From positions 1,426,001 to 1,490,000 of the forward strand of contig NZ_MTBP01000001.1 of NCBI RefSeq assembly GCF_002911665.1: 64,000 bases of DNA, written 5' to 3'. Under the pieces are notes generated by a model. It saw only the letters and a program-made list of their open reading frames with translations, was not told the DNA's origin and did no database searches. This stretch comes from Actinomadura rubteroloni (GTDB lineage: Bacteria; Actinomycetota; Actinomycetes; Streptosporangiales; Streptosporangiaceae). Of this stretch, positions 43,263-51,833 are shown piece after piece (the stretch's first letter is position 1; every line of letters starts with the position of its first letter). The translations under genes and the position numbers were made by a program.

Positions 43263-43988
43263 TCAGCGCCCGTCGCGCGGCACCGGCCACCGGGACAGTT
43301 CCGGCTGCGTCGCGCCCACCTCCACGAGCCTGCTCTCGTAGGCGTAGATGACCACGGCGACGCGGTTGCGCAAATTCAGTTTGTTGAGCAGGTTCTGCAC
43401 GTGCGATTTCACGGTGCTCTCACTCAGCGAAAGGTCTTTGGAAATCTCGGCGTTCGTCCGGCCGCGCGCGAGAAAACGCAGGACGTCCAGTTCCCGTTCG
43501 GTCATGGCGGCGGCGTCGGCCGGGCCGTGCGCGGGACCGCCCGCCGACGGCGCGGCGAACGAGTACCCCGCCGCCAGCATCCGGACGGCGGCGCGGAAGT
43601 CCTCCGGTTCGCAGCTCGTCAGCAGCACGCCCGCCCGGTCCGGCGGGACGCACCGGACCTGCCCCGGTACGTCGCTGAGCAACAGGAACCGTCCTGACCA
43701 GGCGGGATGCTCCACGCGCAGCCGGGCGGCGACCCGCGCGGGCTCGACCCGGCCGTCGAGCTGCCCGAGCACGAGAACGTCCGGCGCGGTGGCGGCCACG
43801 GCCCGCGTCAGCGCCGCGTAGTCGTGTGCCTCGCCGACGAGCGCCAGGTCACGGGACTGTTCGACGCTCTCGCGCAGGCCCGCCCGCAGCAGGCCGCGCC
43901 GGTCGCCGACGAGGATCGTGACCGTACGGTTCCTCCGCTCCTCGACGCCTCGCCGTTCGACGCGGACGCCCTCCACCGGTGCTCGCAT
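43263..43988 (-). CDS. NarL-type regulator with atypical receiver
   Basis: 241 residues. The C-terminal HTH is normal for NarL/LuxR (TERELDVLRFLARGRTNAEISKDLSLSESTVKSHVQNLLNKL). The receiver-like N-terminal part has VTILVGDRRGLLRAG where DD is expected, and APDVLVLGQLDGR where the phosphorylated Asp should follow VLVL; that position is Gly75. So it probably cannot be phosphorylated in the normal way. No histidine kinase is adjacent. It is convergent with the adenylation gene and divergent from birA. The start is uncertain within the first 25 residues. Confidence 0.85.
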   Translation of the reverse strand: MRAPVEGVRVERRGVEERRNRTVTILVGDRRGLLRAGLRESVEQSRDLALVGEAHDYAALTRAVAATAPDVLVLGQLDGRVEPARVAARLRVEHPAWSGRFLLLSDVPGQVRCVPPDRAGVLLTSCEPEDFRAAVRMLAAGYSFAAPSAGGPAHGPADAAAMTERELDVLRFLARGRTNAEISKDLSLSESTVKSHVQNLLNKLNLRNRVAVVIYAYESRLVEVGATQPELSRWPVPRDGR

Positions 43989-44057
43989 GTGATCGAACCC
44001 CGAAATACACGCTCGATGACCAGTGCCAGGCTATTGAACCCGTGGAGTCGAGGCGGA

Positions 44058-44074
44058 GTCAAGGCCGACTTGAC
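44058..44074. promoter_or_regulatory. Palindrome between the NarL-like gene and birA
   Basis: GTCAAG-N5-CTTGAC with perfect 6-base arms at 44058-44074. Arm length and spacer equal those of the two palindromes at 540-584, differing in one base per arm. The bases after it (TTGACGCATG) repeat those after the second of those palindromes. Confidence 0.5.
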
Positions 44075-44135
44075 GCATGAATTCGGGTGGCCGCCCGGCC
44101 CGGGCGCCGCCGGGCCCATGAGGTTGGATGGGGAG

Positions 44136-45005
44136 ATGAGCGAGTCACCGTACGCCGACCTCGACCGGCCGCCGCTGCACGAGGCGGCGCTGCGCCGGGC
44201 GCTGCTGCGTCCCGGCGGGCTGTGGACGGATCTGCGCGTCGTCCCCGAGACCGGCTCCACCAACGCCGACCTGGTCGTCGCCGCGAAGAACGGCGTGCCG
44301 GAGGGAAGCGTGCTCGTCACCGAGGCGCAGACGGCCGGCCGGGGGCGCCTCGGCCGTGTCTGGACGGCCCCGCCGCGCTCGGGCCTGACGTTCTCGCTGC
44401 TCGTCCGCCCGGACGTGCCGGTCACCCGGCTGAGCTGGGCGCCGCTGCTGACCGGCGTGGCCGTCGCGGCGGCCGTCCGCCGCGTCACCGCGGTCGGCGA
44501 GCGGGAGGACCGGTTCCGCTCCGGTGGCGACACCGCCGTGGACGCCCGCCTCAAGTGGCCCAACGACGTCCTCGTCGGCGACCGCAAGCTCGCAGGGATC
44601 CTGGTGGAGAAGGTCGGCGACGCGCTGATCGTCGGCATCGGGCTGAACGTGAGCTCGGCGGCCGGGGAACTGCCCGTCCCGACCGCGACGTCGCTGCGCG
44701 CCGAGGGCGCCGCGCTCGCCGACCGCGCCCCGCTGCTGCGCGCGATCCTGCGCGAGTTCGAGATTTTGTACCGGGAGTGGACGCGGCACGGCGGCGATCC
44801 CGAGGCGTCCGGCCTGCGCGCCGCCTACACCGAGGTCTGCGCCACGCTCGGCCGGACCGTCCGGGTCGAGCTGCCGGGCGACCGGACGCTCACCGGACCC
44901 GCCCGCGACATCGACGACGAGGGTTGCCTCGTCGTCGCGGGCCCGGACGGCGAGCGGAGCGTCAGCGCGGGAGATGTGGTCCACGTGCGACCCGCCGACG
45001 GCTGA
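44136..45005 (+). CDS. birA: Biotin-[acetyl-CoA carboxylase] ligase
   Basis: 289 residues from the ATG at 44136; an ATG at 44118 is also possible. There is no N-terminal HTH, so it is the enzyme-only type. The biotin-binding signature is ETGSTNADLVVAAKNG and QTAGRGRLGRVWTAPP (GRGRxGR); KWPNDVLVGDRKLAGILVE holds the catalytic lysines. A C-terminal SH3-like domain follows. It links biotin to carboxylase subunits via biotinyl-AMP. The birA-gtrA-purK-purE neighbourhood follows the mycobacterial order as I recall it. Confidence 0.95.
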   Translation: MSESPYADLDRPPLHEAALRRALLRPGGLWTDLRVVPETGSTNADLVVAAKNGVPEGSVLVTEAQTAGRGRLGRVWTAPPRSGLTFSLLVRPDVPVTRLSWAPLLTGVAVAAAVRRVTAVGEREDRFRSGGDTAVDARLKWPNDVLVGDRKLAGILVEKVGDALIVGIGLNVSSAAGELPVPTATSLRAEGAALADRAPLLRAILREFEILYREWTRHGGDPEASGLRAAYTEVCATLGRTVRVELPGDRTLTGPARDIDDEGCLVVAGPDGERSVSAGDVVHVRPADG

Positions 45006-45048
45006 TCTGTCACGATATGTCGCGCAAGGGAACGGGCGGAGGGGGCAA

Positions 45049-46083
45049 ATGACGTCACCGGAGTTGCCGGATCCCCGACATGTCGAAGAGATGCTGCTCG
45101 GCGGCGAACTGCGGTACACGCGCCGGGACGCGGTGCGCCTGTCCGGCGTCACCCGCGAGTTCTCCGGCCGGGTCTGGCGCGCGTTCGGCTACCCCTCGAT
45201 GCCGGACGACACCGTCGCCTACACCGAGGGCGACGTCGCCGCGCTCGGCCGCATCCGCGCGCTCATCGACGACGGCGTGCTGGACGAGGACAGCGCGATC
45301 CGGCTCGTCCGGGCCTTCGGGCAGACGATGGCACGGCTCGCCGAATGGCAGGTCAACCTGCTGGTCGCGATGCTCGGCGACCGTCCCGACGACGCCCCGA
45401 CTCCCGAGTCCGTCGACCGCATCCTGCGGATCGCCGACGAGTACATCACCGAGTTCGAGCCGCTCGTGCTGCACGCGTGGCGGCGCCAGCTCGCCGCCGC
45501 CGCCACGCGCGGCATCGCGACGGCCGAGGCCCGGGGCGGCGAGACCGGCCCGCTGCGCCCGCACGTCGCGATCGGGTTCGCCGACATGGTCTCGTTCACC
45601 CAGATGAGCCGCGAGGTGGACGAGATCGAACTCGCCCGCGTCGTGGAGTGGTTCGAGGAGACCGCGTCCGACATCATCGCCTCGTGCGGCGGCCGGCTCG
45701 TCAAGACGCTCGGCGACGAGGTGCTGTTCAGCGCCGAGACCCCGCGCGTCGGGGCGGAGATCGCGCTGACGATCGCCGCCGAGATCAAGGACGAGACCGA
45801 GATCCCCGACGTCCGGGTCGGGGTGGCCTACGGTCCCGTCCTCGCGCTCATGGGCGACGTGTTCGGCACCACCGTGAACCTCGCGGCCCGGCTTACCTCG
45901 CTGGCCCGTCCGGGCACCGTCGTGGTGGACGAGGAGCTGGCGCGGCTGCTGGACGCGTCCGACGAACTGGCCCTGACCCGGATCGTCCGGCGGCCCGTGC
46001 GCGGGCTCGGGATCGTCCAGCCGTACGTGCTGCGCCGCTCCCCGCCCCCGGAGAAGCCCGCCGACGTCAGTTGGCGCTCGTGA
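45049..46083 (+). CDS. Class III adenylate cyclase
   Basis: 344 residues from the ATG at 45049 behind GGAGGGGG. The catalytic domain is about 172-330. Metal aspartates are Asp179 (FADMVSFT) and Asp223 (LGDEV); Lys219 and Asp270 are the adenine-selecting pair; Asn277 and Arg281 (TTVNLAARLTS) stabilise the transition state. All six are present, so it should make cAMP as a homodimer. Residues 1-165 are helical and resemble the autoinhibitory domain of mycobacterial Rv1264. No membrane helix. Its last 17 bases overlap the bacterioferritin gene tail to tail. Confidence 0.93.
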   Translation: MTSPELPDPRHVEEMLLGGELRYTRRDAVRLSGVTREFSGRVWRAFGYPSMPDDTVAYTEGDVAALGRIRALIDDGVLDEDSAIRLVRAFGQTMARLAEWQVNLLVAMLGDRPDDAPTPESVDRILRIADEYITEFEPLVLHAWRRQLAAAATRGIATAEARGGETGPLRPHVAIGFADMVSFTQMSREVDEIELARVVEWFEETASDIIASCGGRLVKTLGDEVLFSAETPRVGAEIALTIAAEIKDETEIPDVRVGVAYGPVLALMGDVFGTTVNLAARLTSLARPGTVVVDEELARLLDASDELALTRIVRRPVRGLGIVQPYVLRRSPPPEKPADVSWRS

Positions 46084-46564
46084 CGTCCTTGCCCGGCGCC
46101 TCGGTCAGCCGCAGCAGGTAGTTCTGCTCGCCGAGCTGCTCCAGCAGGAACAGCTCGGTCTCCAGGTAGTCGATGTGCTCCTCCTCGTCGCGGAGGATGT
46201 CCTCGAAGAGGTTCGCCGAGGTGATGTCGCCGCGCGAGCGCATCAGCTCGATGCCGGGCCGCAGCCGCGCGACGGCCTCCAGCTCGACCTCCAGGTCGGC
46301 GCGGAGCTGCTCGACGACGGTCTGCCCGATGCGGAGCGTGCCGAGCTTCTGGTAGTTCGGCAGCCCCTCCAGGAACAGGATCCGGTCGGTGATCCGCTCC
46401 GCGTGCCGCATCTCGTCGATCGACTCGTGGCGCGTGTGCGCGGCCAGCCGCGCGTACCCCCAGTTCTGCTGCATCTTCGCGTGCAGGAAGTACTGGTTGA
46501 TCGCGGTGAGTTCGGCCGTGAGCTGCTCGTTCAGCAGCGCGATGATGTCCCTGTCGCCTTCCAT
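46067..46564 (-). CDS. bfr: Bacterioferritin
   Basis: 165 residues. All ferroxidase ligands are in place: Glu18, Glu51, His54, Glu94, Glu127, His130. Met52 is the axial haem ligand. It forms a 24-subunit shell storing ferric iron in the cytoplasm. Bfd lies 63 bases upstream on the same strand, so iron storage and release genes are probably co-transcribed. Overlap with the convergent cyclase gene is 17 bases, which leaves no terminator between them. Confidence 0.96.
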   Translation of the reverse strand: MEGDRDIIALLNEQLTAELTAINQYFLHAKMQQNWGYARLAAHTRHESIDEMRHAERITDRILFLEGLPNYQKLGTLRIGQTVVEQLRADLEVELEAVARLRPGIELMRSRGDITSANLFEDILRDEEEHIDYLETELFLLEQLGEQNYLLRLTEAPGKDVTSAN

Positions 46565-46627
46565 AGCGGATCATGCTCGCATGAGGCGACGTGTTTGGAC
46601 AGGCACCGAGTGCCCGTGTCGCGCGGT

Positions 46628-46837
46628 TCAGCCCGCGACGGCGGGAACGGGCTCGCTGCCGGCCGGGTGCTCGTCCCGTTGCTCGCCGAGCAGGCACGCG
46701 AGGCGCCGGGTGCACGAGCCGCAGCCGGGCTTCATGCCGCAGGCGGCCTTGACGTCGCGGACGGTCCGGCACGCGCCCCGGGCCATGTGGCCCCGGACGT
46801 CGTCCTCCGTCACGGCGTGGCAGACGCACACGTACAT
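46628..46837 (-). CDS. bfd: Bacterioferritin-associated ferredoxin
   Basis: 69 residues. MYVCVCHAVTEDDVRGHMARG and AACGMKPGCGSCTRRLACLL carry Cys4, Cys6, Cys39 and Cys42, which bind a [2Fe-2S] cluster as in E. coli Bfd. It docks on bacterioferritin and passes electrons to release stored iron. A DtxR-type iron box sits 55 bases before the ATG at 46837, so transcription should rise when iron is low. Confidence 0.94.
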   Translation of the reverse strand: MYVCVCHAVTEDDVRGHMARGACRTVRDVKAACGMKPGCGSCTRRLACLLGEQRDEHPAGSEPVPAVAG

Positions 46838-47270
46838 GGGACGGGCAACCTCTCGGCTGGTGGACGTCGGCGCAGGTCGGAGCCTCGCCGCTAAGGTTAG
46901 GCTCCCCTAAGGTAACCGACGGATGCCCGTTCTGGCCAGTGGCGCCCCCTCCGGTGTGATGTACCCCGCACGGGCAGTCGGAGGTCACCGCCGAGGTTGC
47001 CCGGGACGTCATGACTTGCCCCCGACACGCCGAAACGGGCGGTCAGCGCGGCCCTTCTGGTGATGTTTCACGCAATGCCGGTGCGCGGGGGCCGCCCGGA
47101 ATGTCCGACTCATGGACGCGCTCCACCGGGCGACCGAGGGTAATAAATACTGTCATCTGGGCATTCGGGGCGAGTTATCCGTGTTCGTGGAAGTACTACG
47201 AGTGGCAAACCGCAGGTCAAGAGCGCGGATCACGCCGGGAAACGTTCATGAATGGCCATACGATCGGTTC
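46838..47270. other. 433-base intergenic region between bfd and the two-component regulator
   Basis: Besides the iron box I see an A/T-rich patch GGGTAATAAATACTGTCATC around 47138-47157 that may contain a promoter, and direct repeats GTTCATGA at 47244-47251 and 47267-47274, 23 bases apart, the second overlapping the ATG. Several ATGs in this stretch open only short frames without a good ribosome binding site. No gene or known riboswitch that I can support. Confidence 0.55.
46892..46910 (-). promoter_or_regulatory. Iron box (IdeR/DmdR site) before bfd
   Basis: TAAGGTTAGGCTCCCCTAA matches the 19-base DtxR/IdeR consensus (TTAGGTTAGGCTAACCTAA) at 16 of 19 positions by my count. It sits upstream of bfd, a gene of iron release, and the window also encodes IdeR. 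Confidence 0.75.
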
Positions 47271-47942
47271 ATGACCTCAGTACTGCTCGCCGAGGACGAC
47301 ACGTCCATCTCCGAGCCTCTCGCCCGTGCGCTGCGGCGCGAGGGGTACACCGTCGAAGTGAGCCCGGACGGGCCGCAGGCCCTGGAGCGGGCGCTCGGGG
47401 GCGGCGTTGATCTCATCGTCCTCGACCTCGGGCTGCCCGAGCTGGACGGGCTCGAAGTGGCGCGCCGGGTCCGTGCCGAGGGCCACGGGGTGCCGATCCT
47501 GATCTTGACCGCCCGGGCCGACGAGGTCGATACCGTCGTCGGGCTGGACGCCGGTGCCGACGACTACGTCACCAAGCCCTTCCGCCTGGCCGAGCTGCTG
47601 GCGCGCGTCCGCGCCCTGCTGCGCCGCGGGAGCACCGAGACCCCGATCGTGCAGGGCGTCCGGATCGACGCCGAGTCGCGCCGGGCCTGGATGGGCGACC
47701 AGGAACTCCAGCTCACCACCAAGGAGTTCGACCTGCTGCGCGTCCTCGTGCGCGACGCGGGCAAGGTCGTGACCCGAGAACAGATCATGCGCGAGGTGTG
47801 GGACACCAACTGGTGGGGCTCCACCAAGACCCTCGACATGCACATTTCCTGGCTGCGCCGCAAGCTCGGCGACGACGCCGGCAGCCCCCGCTACATCACG
47901 ACCGTGCGGGGCGTCGGCTTCCGGTTCGAGCGCGGGGACTAG
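47271..47942 (+). CDS. OmpR-family response regulator
   Basis: 223 residues. Receiver domain 1-115 with acidic residues in LLAEDDTSIS (Glu8-Asp10), the phosphorylated Asp52 (LIVLDLGLPELDG), Thr in LILTARAD and Lys in VTKPFRL. C-terminal winged helix (LTTKEFDLLRVLVRDAGKVVTREQI, WDTNWWGSTKTLDMHISWLRRKLGDD, and a TTVRGVGFRFE wing). The histidine kinase 99 bases downstream is the cognate partner. Signal unknown. Confidence 0.95.
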   Translation: MTSVLLAEDDTSISEPLARALRREGYTVEVSPDGPQALERALGGGVDLIVLDLGLPELDGLEVARRVRAEGHGVPILILTARADEVDTVVGLDAGADDYVTKPFRLAELLARVRALLRRGSTETPIVQGVRIDAESRRAWMGDQELQLTTKEFDLLRVLVRDAGKVVTREQIMREVWDTNWWGSTKTLDMHISWLRRKLGDDAGSPRYITTVRGVGFRFERGD

Positions 47943-48040
47943 CCGCACCGTTCCCCTGGTCCCGCGGCCGGGCCCGCCGTCCCGAGCGGCGATCCCCGGC
48001 CCGGCCGCGCGGTCACGGCACAGATCCGAAGGAGCCCTCG

Positions 48041-49318
48041 ATGAGGCGCCGACTGCTGCTGTCGACGCTCGCGGTGGCGATCGTCGCGATCCTGCTGCTC
48101 GGCATACCCCTCGCCTACGCCATGCACAGGCTCGTCTACGAGGAGGCCCGCCAGTCGCTCGGCCGGGAGGCCGCCTCGATCCTCGGCGGGGTCGCCCTGA
48201 ACCTGGAGGCCCGGGAGAGATTGGACGAGCAGAAGATCGCGCGCGCATATCCGGGACGGTTCATCACCATCACGCTGCCGGACGGCCGGACCGTGACGGC
48301 GGGGCGCCGGCACAAGCGCGGCACGAACGTCCTCACCGCCGCCGGGACCGCGGGTCCGGTGAGGGTGCGGGTGGACCGCCCCGCCGCCGAGGTGCAGGAC
48401 GAGGCGCTCCGCCAGCTCCTGCTGATCGGGAGCCTCGCCGCGCTCGGCGTGGCCGTCACGGTGGGCCTCGCGATGTTCCAGGCCCGCAAGCTGACGCTCC
48501 CGCTGGTCGACCTCGCCGAGACCGCTGACCGGCTTGGCAGCGGCAACGCCCGGCCGCGCCGCCGCCGCTACGGAATCCCCGAGGTGGACCGGGTCGCCGA
48601 GGTGCTGGACCGCAGCGCCGTCCGCATCGCCGACCTGCTGGCGGCGAGCCGCGAGTTCGCGTCCGACGCCAGCCACCAGCTCCGCACGCCGCTGACGGCG
48701 CTGTCGATGCGGCTGGAGGAGATGATCGACGCGGCGGACTACCCCGAGGTCGTCCGGGAAGAAGGGGCGGCGGCCATCGCGCAGGCCGAGCGCCTCGTCG
48801 CGGTGGTGGAGCAGTTGCTGGCGCGGGCGCGGCACGACCGCACCGGCGACGCCGTCGCCGCCCCGATCGACCGGATCATCGCCCAGCAGGTCGAGGAGTG
48901 GCGGCCGATCTTCCGCCGGGACGGCCGGGACCTGCGCGTCACCGGCGACGACGGGCTCGTCGGGCTGACCAGCCCGGAGGGCCTGTCGCAGATCGTCGCG
49001 ACGCTGCTGGACAACTCGCTCGTCCACGGCGCGGGGACGGTCACGATCAGCACCAAGCAGGGCGCCAGCTCGGTCGTCGTGGAGATCGGCGACGAGGGGC
49101 AGGGCATCCCGCCGGAGCTGGAGGCGCGCGTGTTCGAGCGGAGCGTGAGCAGCGGGAAGGGGACCGGGCTCGGGCTCTACCTGGCGCGCTCGCTGGCCAT
49201 CGTGGACGGCGGCCGGCTCGAACTGATCAACTCGCGGCCGGCGGTGTTCGGGGTGTTCCTGCGTCCGGCGGCGGACGCGCTGCTGGCGGTGGAGCGGGTG
49301 GTCAGCGGCCCGGCGTGA
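48041..49318 (+). CDS. Sensor histidine kinase
   Basis: 425 residues from the ATG at 48041 behind GAAGGAG. Membrane helix 1 is about 6-26; an extracytoplasmic domain of about 100 residues follows, with a second helix near 133-152. A HAMP-like linker leads to the phospho-accepting His212 in FASDASHQLRTPLTALS. The ATP-binding lobe has LLDNSLVHG (N box), GDEGQGIP (G1) and GKGTGLGLYL (G2). It should phosphorylate Asp52 of the upstream regulator. Its last 17 bases overlap the convergent gtrA gene. Confidence 0.94.
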   Translation: MRRRLLLSTLAVAIVAILLLGIPLAYAMHRLVYEEARQSLGREAASILGGVALNLEARERLDEQKIARAYPGRFITITLPDGRTVTAGRRHKRGTNVLTAAGTAGPVRVRVDRPAAEVQDEALRQLLLIGSLAALGVAVTVGLAMFQARKLTLPLVDLAETADRLGSGNARPRRRRYGIPEVDRVAEVLDRSAVRIADLLAASREFASDASHQLRTPLTALSMRLEEMIDAADYPEVVREEGAAAIAQAERLVAVVEQLLARARHDRTGDAVAAPIDRIIAQQVEEWRPIFRRDGRDLRVTGDDGLVGLTSPEGLSQIVATLLDNSLVHGAGTVTISTKQGASSVVVEIGDEGQGIPPELEARVFERSVSSGKGTGLGLYLARSLAIVDGGRLELINSRPAVFGVFLRPAADALLAVERVVSGPA

Positions 49319-49856
49319 TCGAGGTCGGCCGGGAGAACTCGGCCTGGCCCTGCGGGCTGGGCGGCGCGAGCGGCCCGGTGATGCCGCCGGTGACGGGCTG
49401 CGCGCCCGTGTCCTCGCGGTCCTCGGTGGGCAGGAACACCCAGCGCTTGTACGACCAGTACCGGAACAGGGTCGCGGCGGCCGTCCCGATGACGAGCGAG
49501 CCGTTGTAGGCGACCGGTCCGCGCATGTCCAGGCCGAACTTGACCACGCCCTGGAACAGCCAGGTGATGAGCAGCCCGACGCCGTTCAGCGCGAAGAAGA
49601 TCATGTACTCGCGGCCGAGGCCGGACTGGTCGCGGTGGCGGAACGTCCAGTAGCGGTTGGCGACGTAGGCGAACGTGGCCGCGACCACCGTCGCGAGGCC
49701 GGTCGACGTCAGCTCGCCGAGCTTGAGGGGGCCGAGGTGCAGCGCGTTGCCGACGCCGAACGTGATGACGGCGGAGATCGCGCCGATGCTGCCGAACTTC
49801 GCGAGCTCGTGCACGATGTGCGCGAATCGCCGGTAGAGATGGACGAGCCGACTCAC
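49302..49856 (-). CDS. GtrA family membrane protein
   Basis: 184 residues from the GTG at 49856 behind GGAAGGACG; a TTG at 49910 is an alternative. Four membrane helices: FGSIGAISAVITFGVGNAL, STGLATVVAATFAYVANRYW, YMIFFALNGVGLLITWLFQG and SLVIGTAAATLFRYWSYKRWVF. The NRYWTFR and YWSYKRWVF motifs are typical of GtrA. It is thought to flip or handle polyprenyl-linked sugars in cell envelope glycan assembly. In M. tuberculosis a GtrA protein also lies next to purK, as I recall. Confidence 0.92.
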   Translation of the reverse strand: MSRLVHLYRRFAHIVHELAKFGSIGAISAVITFGVGNALHLGPLKLGELTSTGLATVVAATFAYVANRYWTFRHRDQSGLGREYMIFFALNGVGLLITWLFQGVVKFGLDMRGPVAYNGSLVIGTAAATLFRYWSYKRWVFLPTEDREDTGAQPVTGGITGPLAPPSPQGQAEFSRPTSITPGR

Positions 49857-50067
49857 GAAGCGTAACCGTCCTTCCGGCCCCCCGGCCGTGGTGAACTCCC
49901 CGAATGACAAGCTGGCGCCTTATTGGCAAGGCACATTGAGAATAGACGCCCTTCGCGCCCGGTTCGGCGGAACGCCATAGGTCCCGTCGTGTTCCTCTCC
50001 GTCCGTCATGCCCGGTTCACGGACGGTCACGCGCACGGGCGGACGACCTTTGGTCCACACCTGCGGA

Positions 50068-50084
50068 TAACCTTGCTGTCCGTG
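50068..50084 (+). promoter_or_regulatory. Possible -10 box for a leaderless purK transcript
   Basis: TAACCT at 50068-50073 is followed by 8 bases and the GTG at 50082. No ribosome binding site is visible between them, which suits a leaderless mRNA. Confidence 0.4.
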
Positions 50085-51248
50085 ACAGATGCAGTGCACG
50101 TCCCGGTGGTCGGGATGGCGGGCGGGGGACAGCTCGCCCGGATGACCCAGCAGGCCGCGATCGCGCTCGGCGTGCCGTTGCGCGTCCTCGCCGGTGACCC
50201 GGCGGAGTCGGCCGCGCAGGTGGTGGCGGACGTCCGGCTCGGCGACGACCGGTCCCTGCCCGACCTGCTCGCCTTCGCCAAGGGCTGCGACGTGGTCACG
50301 TTCGACCACGAGCACGTCCCCGGAGCGCACATCGAGGCCGTCGAGGCGGCGGGCGTTCCGTGCCGTCCGGGCCCGGAGGCCCTGCTCAACGCGCAGGACA
50401 AGGGCGTGATGCGGGAGCGGCTGAGCGCGCTCGGCGTGCCGTGCCCGGCGTTCGCGCGCGTCCCCGCCGACGACCCCGCCGGGTTCCTCGCCGCGTTCGC
50501 CCGCGAGCACGGGTCCCCGTTCGTCCTGAAGGCGGCGCGGGGCGGCTACGACGGCAAGGGCGTCTGGGTGACCGGCGACGTCGCGCTGGCCGCGCGGCTC
50601 CAGGCCGAGGGCGTCGACCTCCTGGTGGAGGAGAAGGTGCCGTTCCGGCGGGAGCTGGCCGCGCTCGTCGCGCGCTCCCCGTACGGGCAGGGCGCGGCGT
50701 ACCCGGTGGTGGAGACCGTCCAGGAGGACGGCATCTGCGTCGAGGTCATCGCACCCGCCCCGGGCCTGTCGGAGGAACGGTCCGCGCAGGCGCAGAGCCT
50801 CGCGCTGGACGTCGCCGAACGGCTCGGCGTGACCGGGCTGCTCGCCGTCGAGCTGTTCGAGACGGCGGACGGCGTGCTGGTCAACGAACTGGCGATGCGC
50901 CCGCACAACTCCGGGCACTGGACGATCGACGGGTCCCGGACGTCCCAGTTCGAGCAGCACCTGCGGGCCGTCCTGGACCTGCCGCTCGGCTCCACCGAGC
51001 CGACCGCTCCCTACACCGTCATGGCGAACGTGCTCGGCGGCGACGACCCGGACGTCTTCCCGCGCTACTTCCACGTGATGGCGCACGACCCGGGCGTCAA
51101 GATCCACCTGTACGGCAAGGAGTCGCGGCCCGGCCGCAAGATCGGGCACGTGAACGTGTCCGGATCCGACCTTTCGGACCTGCGGGAGCGCGCGCGGCAC
51201 GCCGCCGACTTCCTGCGCTGGGGTCCGGCGATGGAGGGGAAGCGATGA
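50082..51248 (+). CDS. purK: N5-carboxyaminoimidazole ribonucleotide synthase
   Basis: 388 residues from the GTG at 50082. [17 protein letters not shown] is the N-terminal PurK signature; [16 protein letters not shown] is the ATP-grasp loop; [16 protein letters not shown] holds the conserved RPHNSGH. It carboxylates AIR with bicarbonate and ATP in purine synthesis. Its TGA overlaps the purE ATG by three bases (ATGA). Confidence 0.97.
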   Translation: MTDAVHVPVVGMAGGGQLARMTQQAAIALGVPLRVLAGDPAESAAQVVADVRLGDDRSLPDLLAFAKGCDVVTFDHEHVPGAHIEAVEAAGVPCRPGPEALLNAQDKGVMRERLSALGVPCPAFARVPADDPAGFLAAFAREHGSPFVLKAARGGYDGKGVWVTGDVALAARLQAEGVDLLVEEKVPFRRELAALVARSPYGQGAAYPVVETVQEDGICVEVIAPAPGLSEERSAQAQSLALDVAERLGVTGLLAVELFETADGVLVNELAMRPHNSGHWTIDGSRTSQFEQHLRAVLDLPLGSTEPTAPYTVMANVLGGDDPDVFPRYFHVMAHDPGVKIHLYGKESRPGRKIGHVNVSGSDLSDLRERARHAADFLRWGPAMEGKR

Positions 51249-51736
51249 GCCCGGTCGTGGGCGTGGTGATGGGCAGCGACTCGGACTGGCCCGTCATGGA
51301 GGCCGCCGCCGACGCGCTGGCGGAGTTCGACGTGCCGTTCGAGGCGGACGTCGTCTCGGCGCACCGGATGCCGCAGGACATGATCGCCTACGGCGAGTCC
51401 GCCGCCTCCCGCGGTCTGCGCGTGATCATCGCCGGGGCCGGCGGCGCGGCGCACCTGCCCGGCATGCTCGCCTCGGTGACGCCGCTGCCGGTGATCGGCG
51501 TGCCGGTGCCGCTGAAGTACCTGGACGGCATGGACTCGCTGCTCTCGATCGTCCAGATGCCCGCCGGAGTCCCGGTCGCCACGGTGGCCGTGGGCGCGGC
51601 GCGCAACGCGGGCCTCCTGGCGGTCCGCATCCTCGCCGCCTCCGACCCCGCGCTCCAGACCCGCATGCGGGACTTCCAGCAGGACCTCTACGCCCAGGCC
51701 AAGGCCAAGGGCGAGCGCCTCCGCCAGTCCCTCTGA
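51245..51736 (+). CDS. purE: N5-carboxyaminoimidazole ribonucleotide mutase
   Basis: 163 residues. [18 protein letters not shown] and [11 protein letters not shown] (conserved SAHR catalytic region) are diagnostic of class I Pur[16 protein letters not shown] follows. It moves the carboxyl group of N5-CAIR to C4, acting after PurK. Start overlaps purK, so translation is coupled. Confidence 0.97.
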   Translation: MSPVVGVVMGSDSDWPVMEAAADALAEFDVPFEADVVSAHRMPQDMIAYGESAASRGLRVIIAGAGGAAHLPGMLASVTPLPVIGVPVPLKYLDGMDSLLSIVQMPAGVPVATVAVGAARNAGLLAVRILAASDPALQTRMRDFQQDLYAQAKAKGERLRQSL

Positions 51737-51833
51737 CCCGGCCCGCACCCGCCGCCCCGCCCGCCCCGTCCATCCGCCGACGCCGAGCGACGCACCTGCC
51801 TGTGCAGGGCGGCGTGCCCGTGTGGGGCGGGGG

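Noticed and set aside
44077-44121. A 14-codon frame MNSGGRPARAPPGP ahead of birA, overlapping an alternative start
   Set aside because: No ribosome binding site, no membrane or pausing signature, and the preferred birA start is further on; too short to support without conservation.
51795-51808. CCTGC-CTGT-GCAGG as the terminator between purE and the CoA-binding gene
   Set aside because: Five-base stem only, no T-run; too weak to call a terminator.
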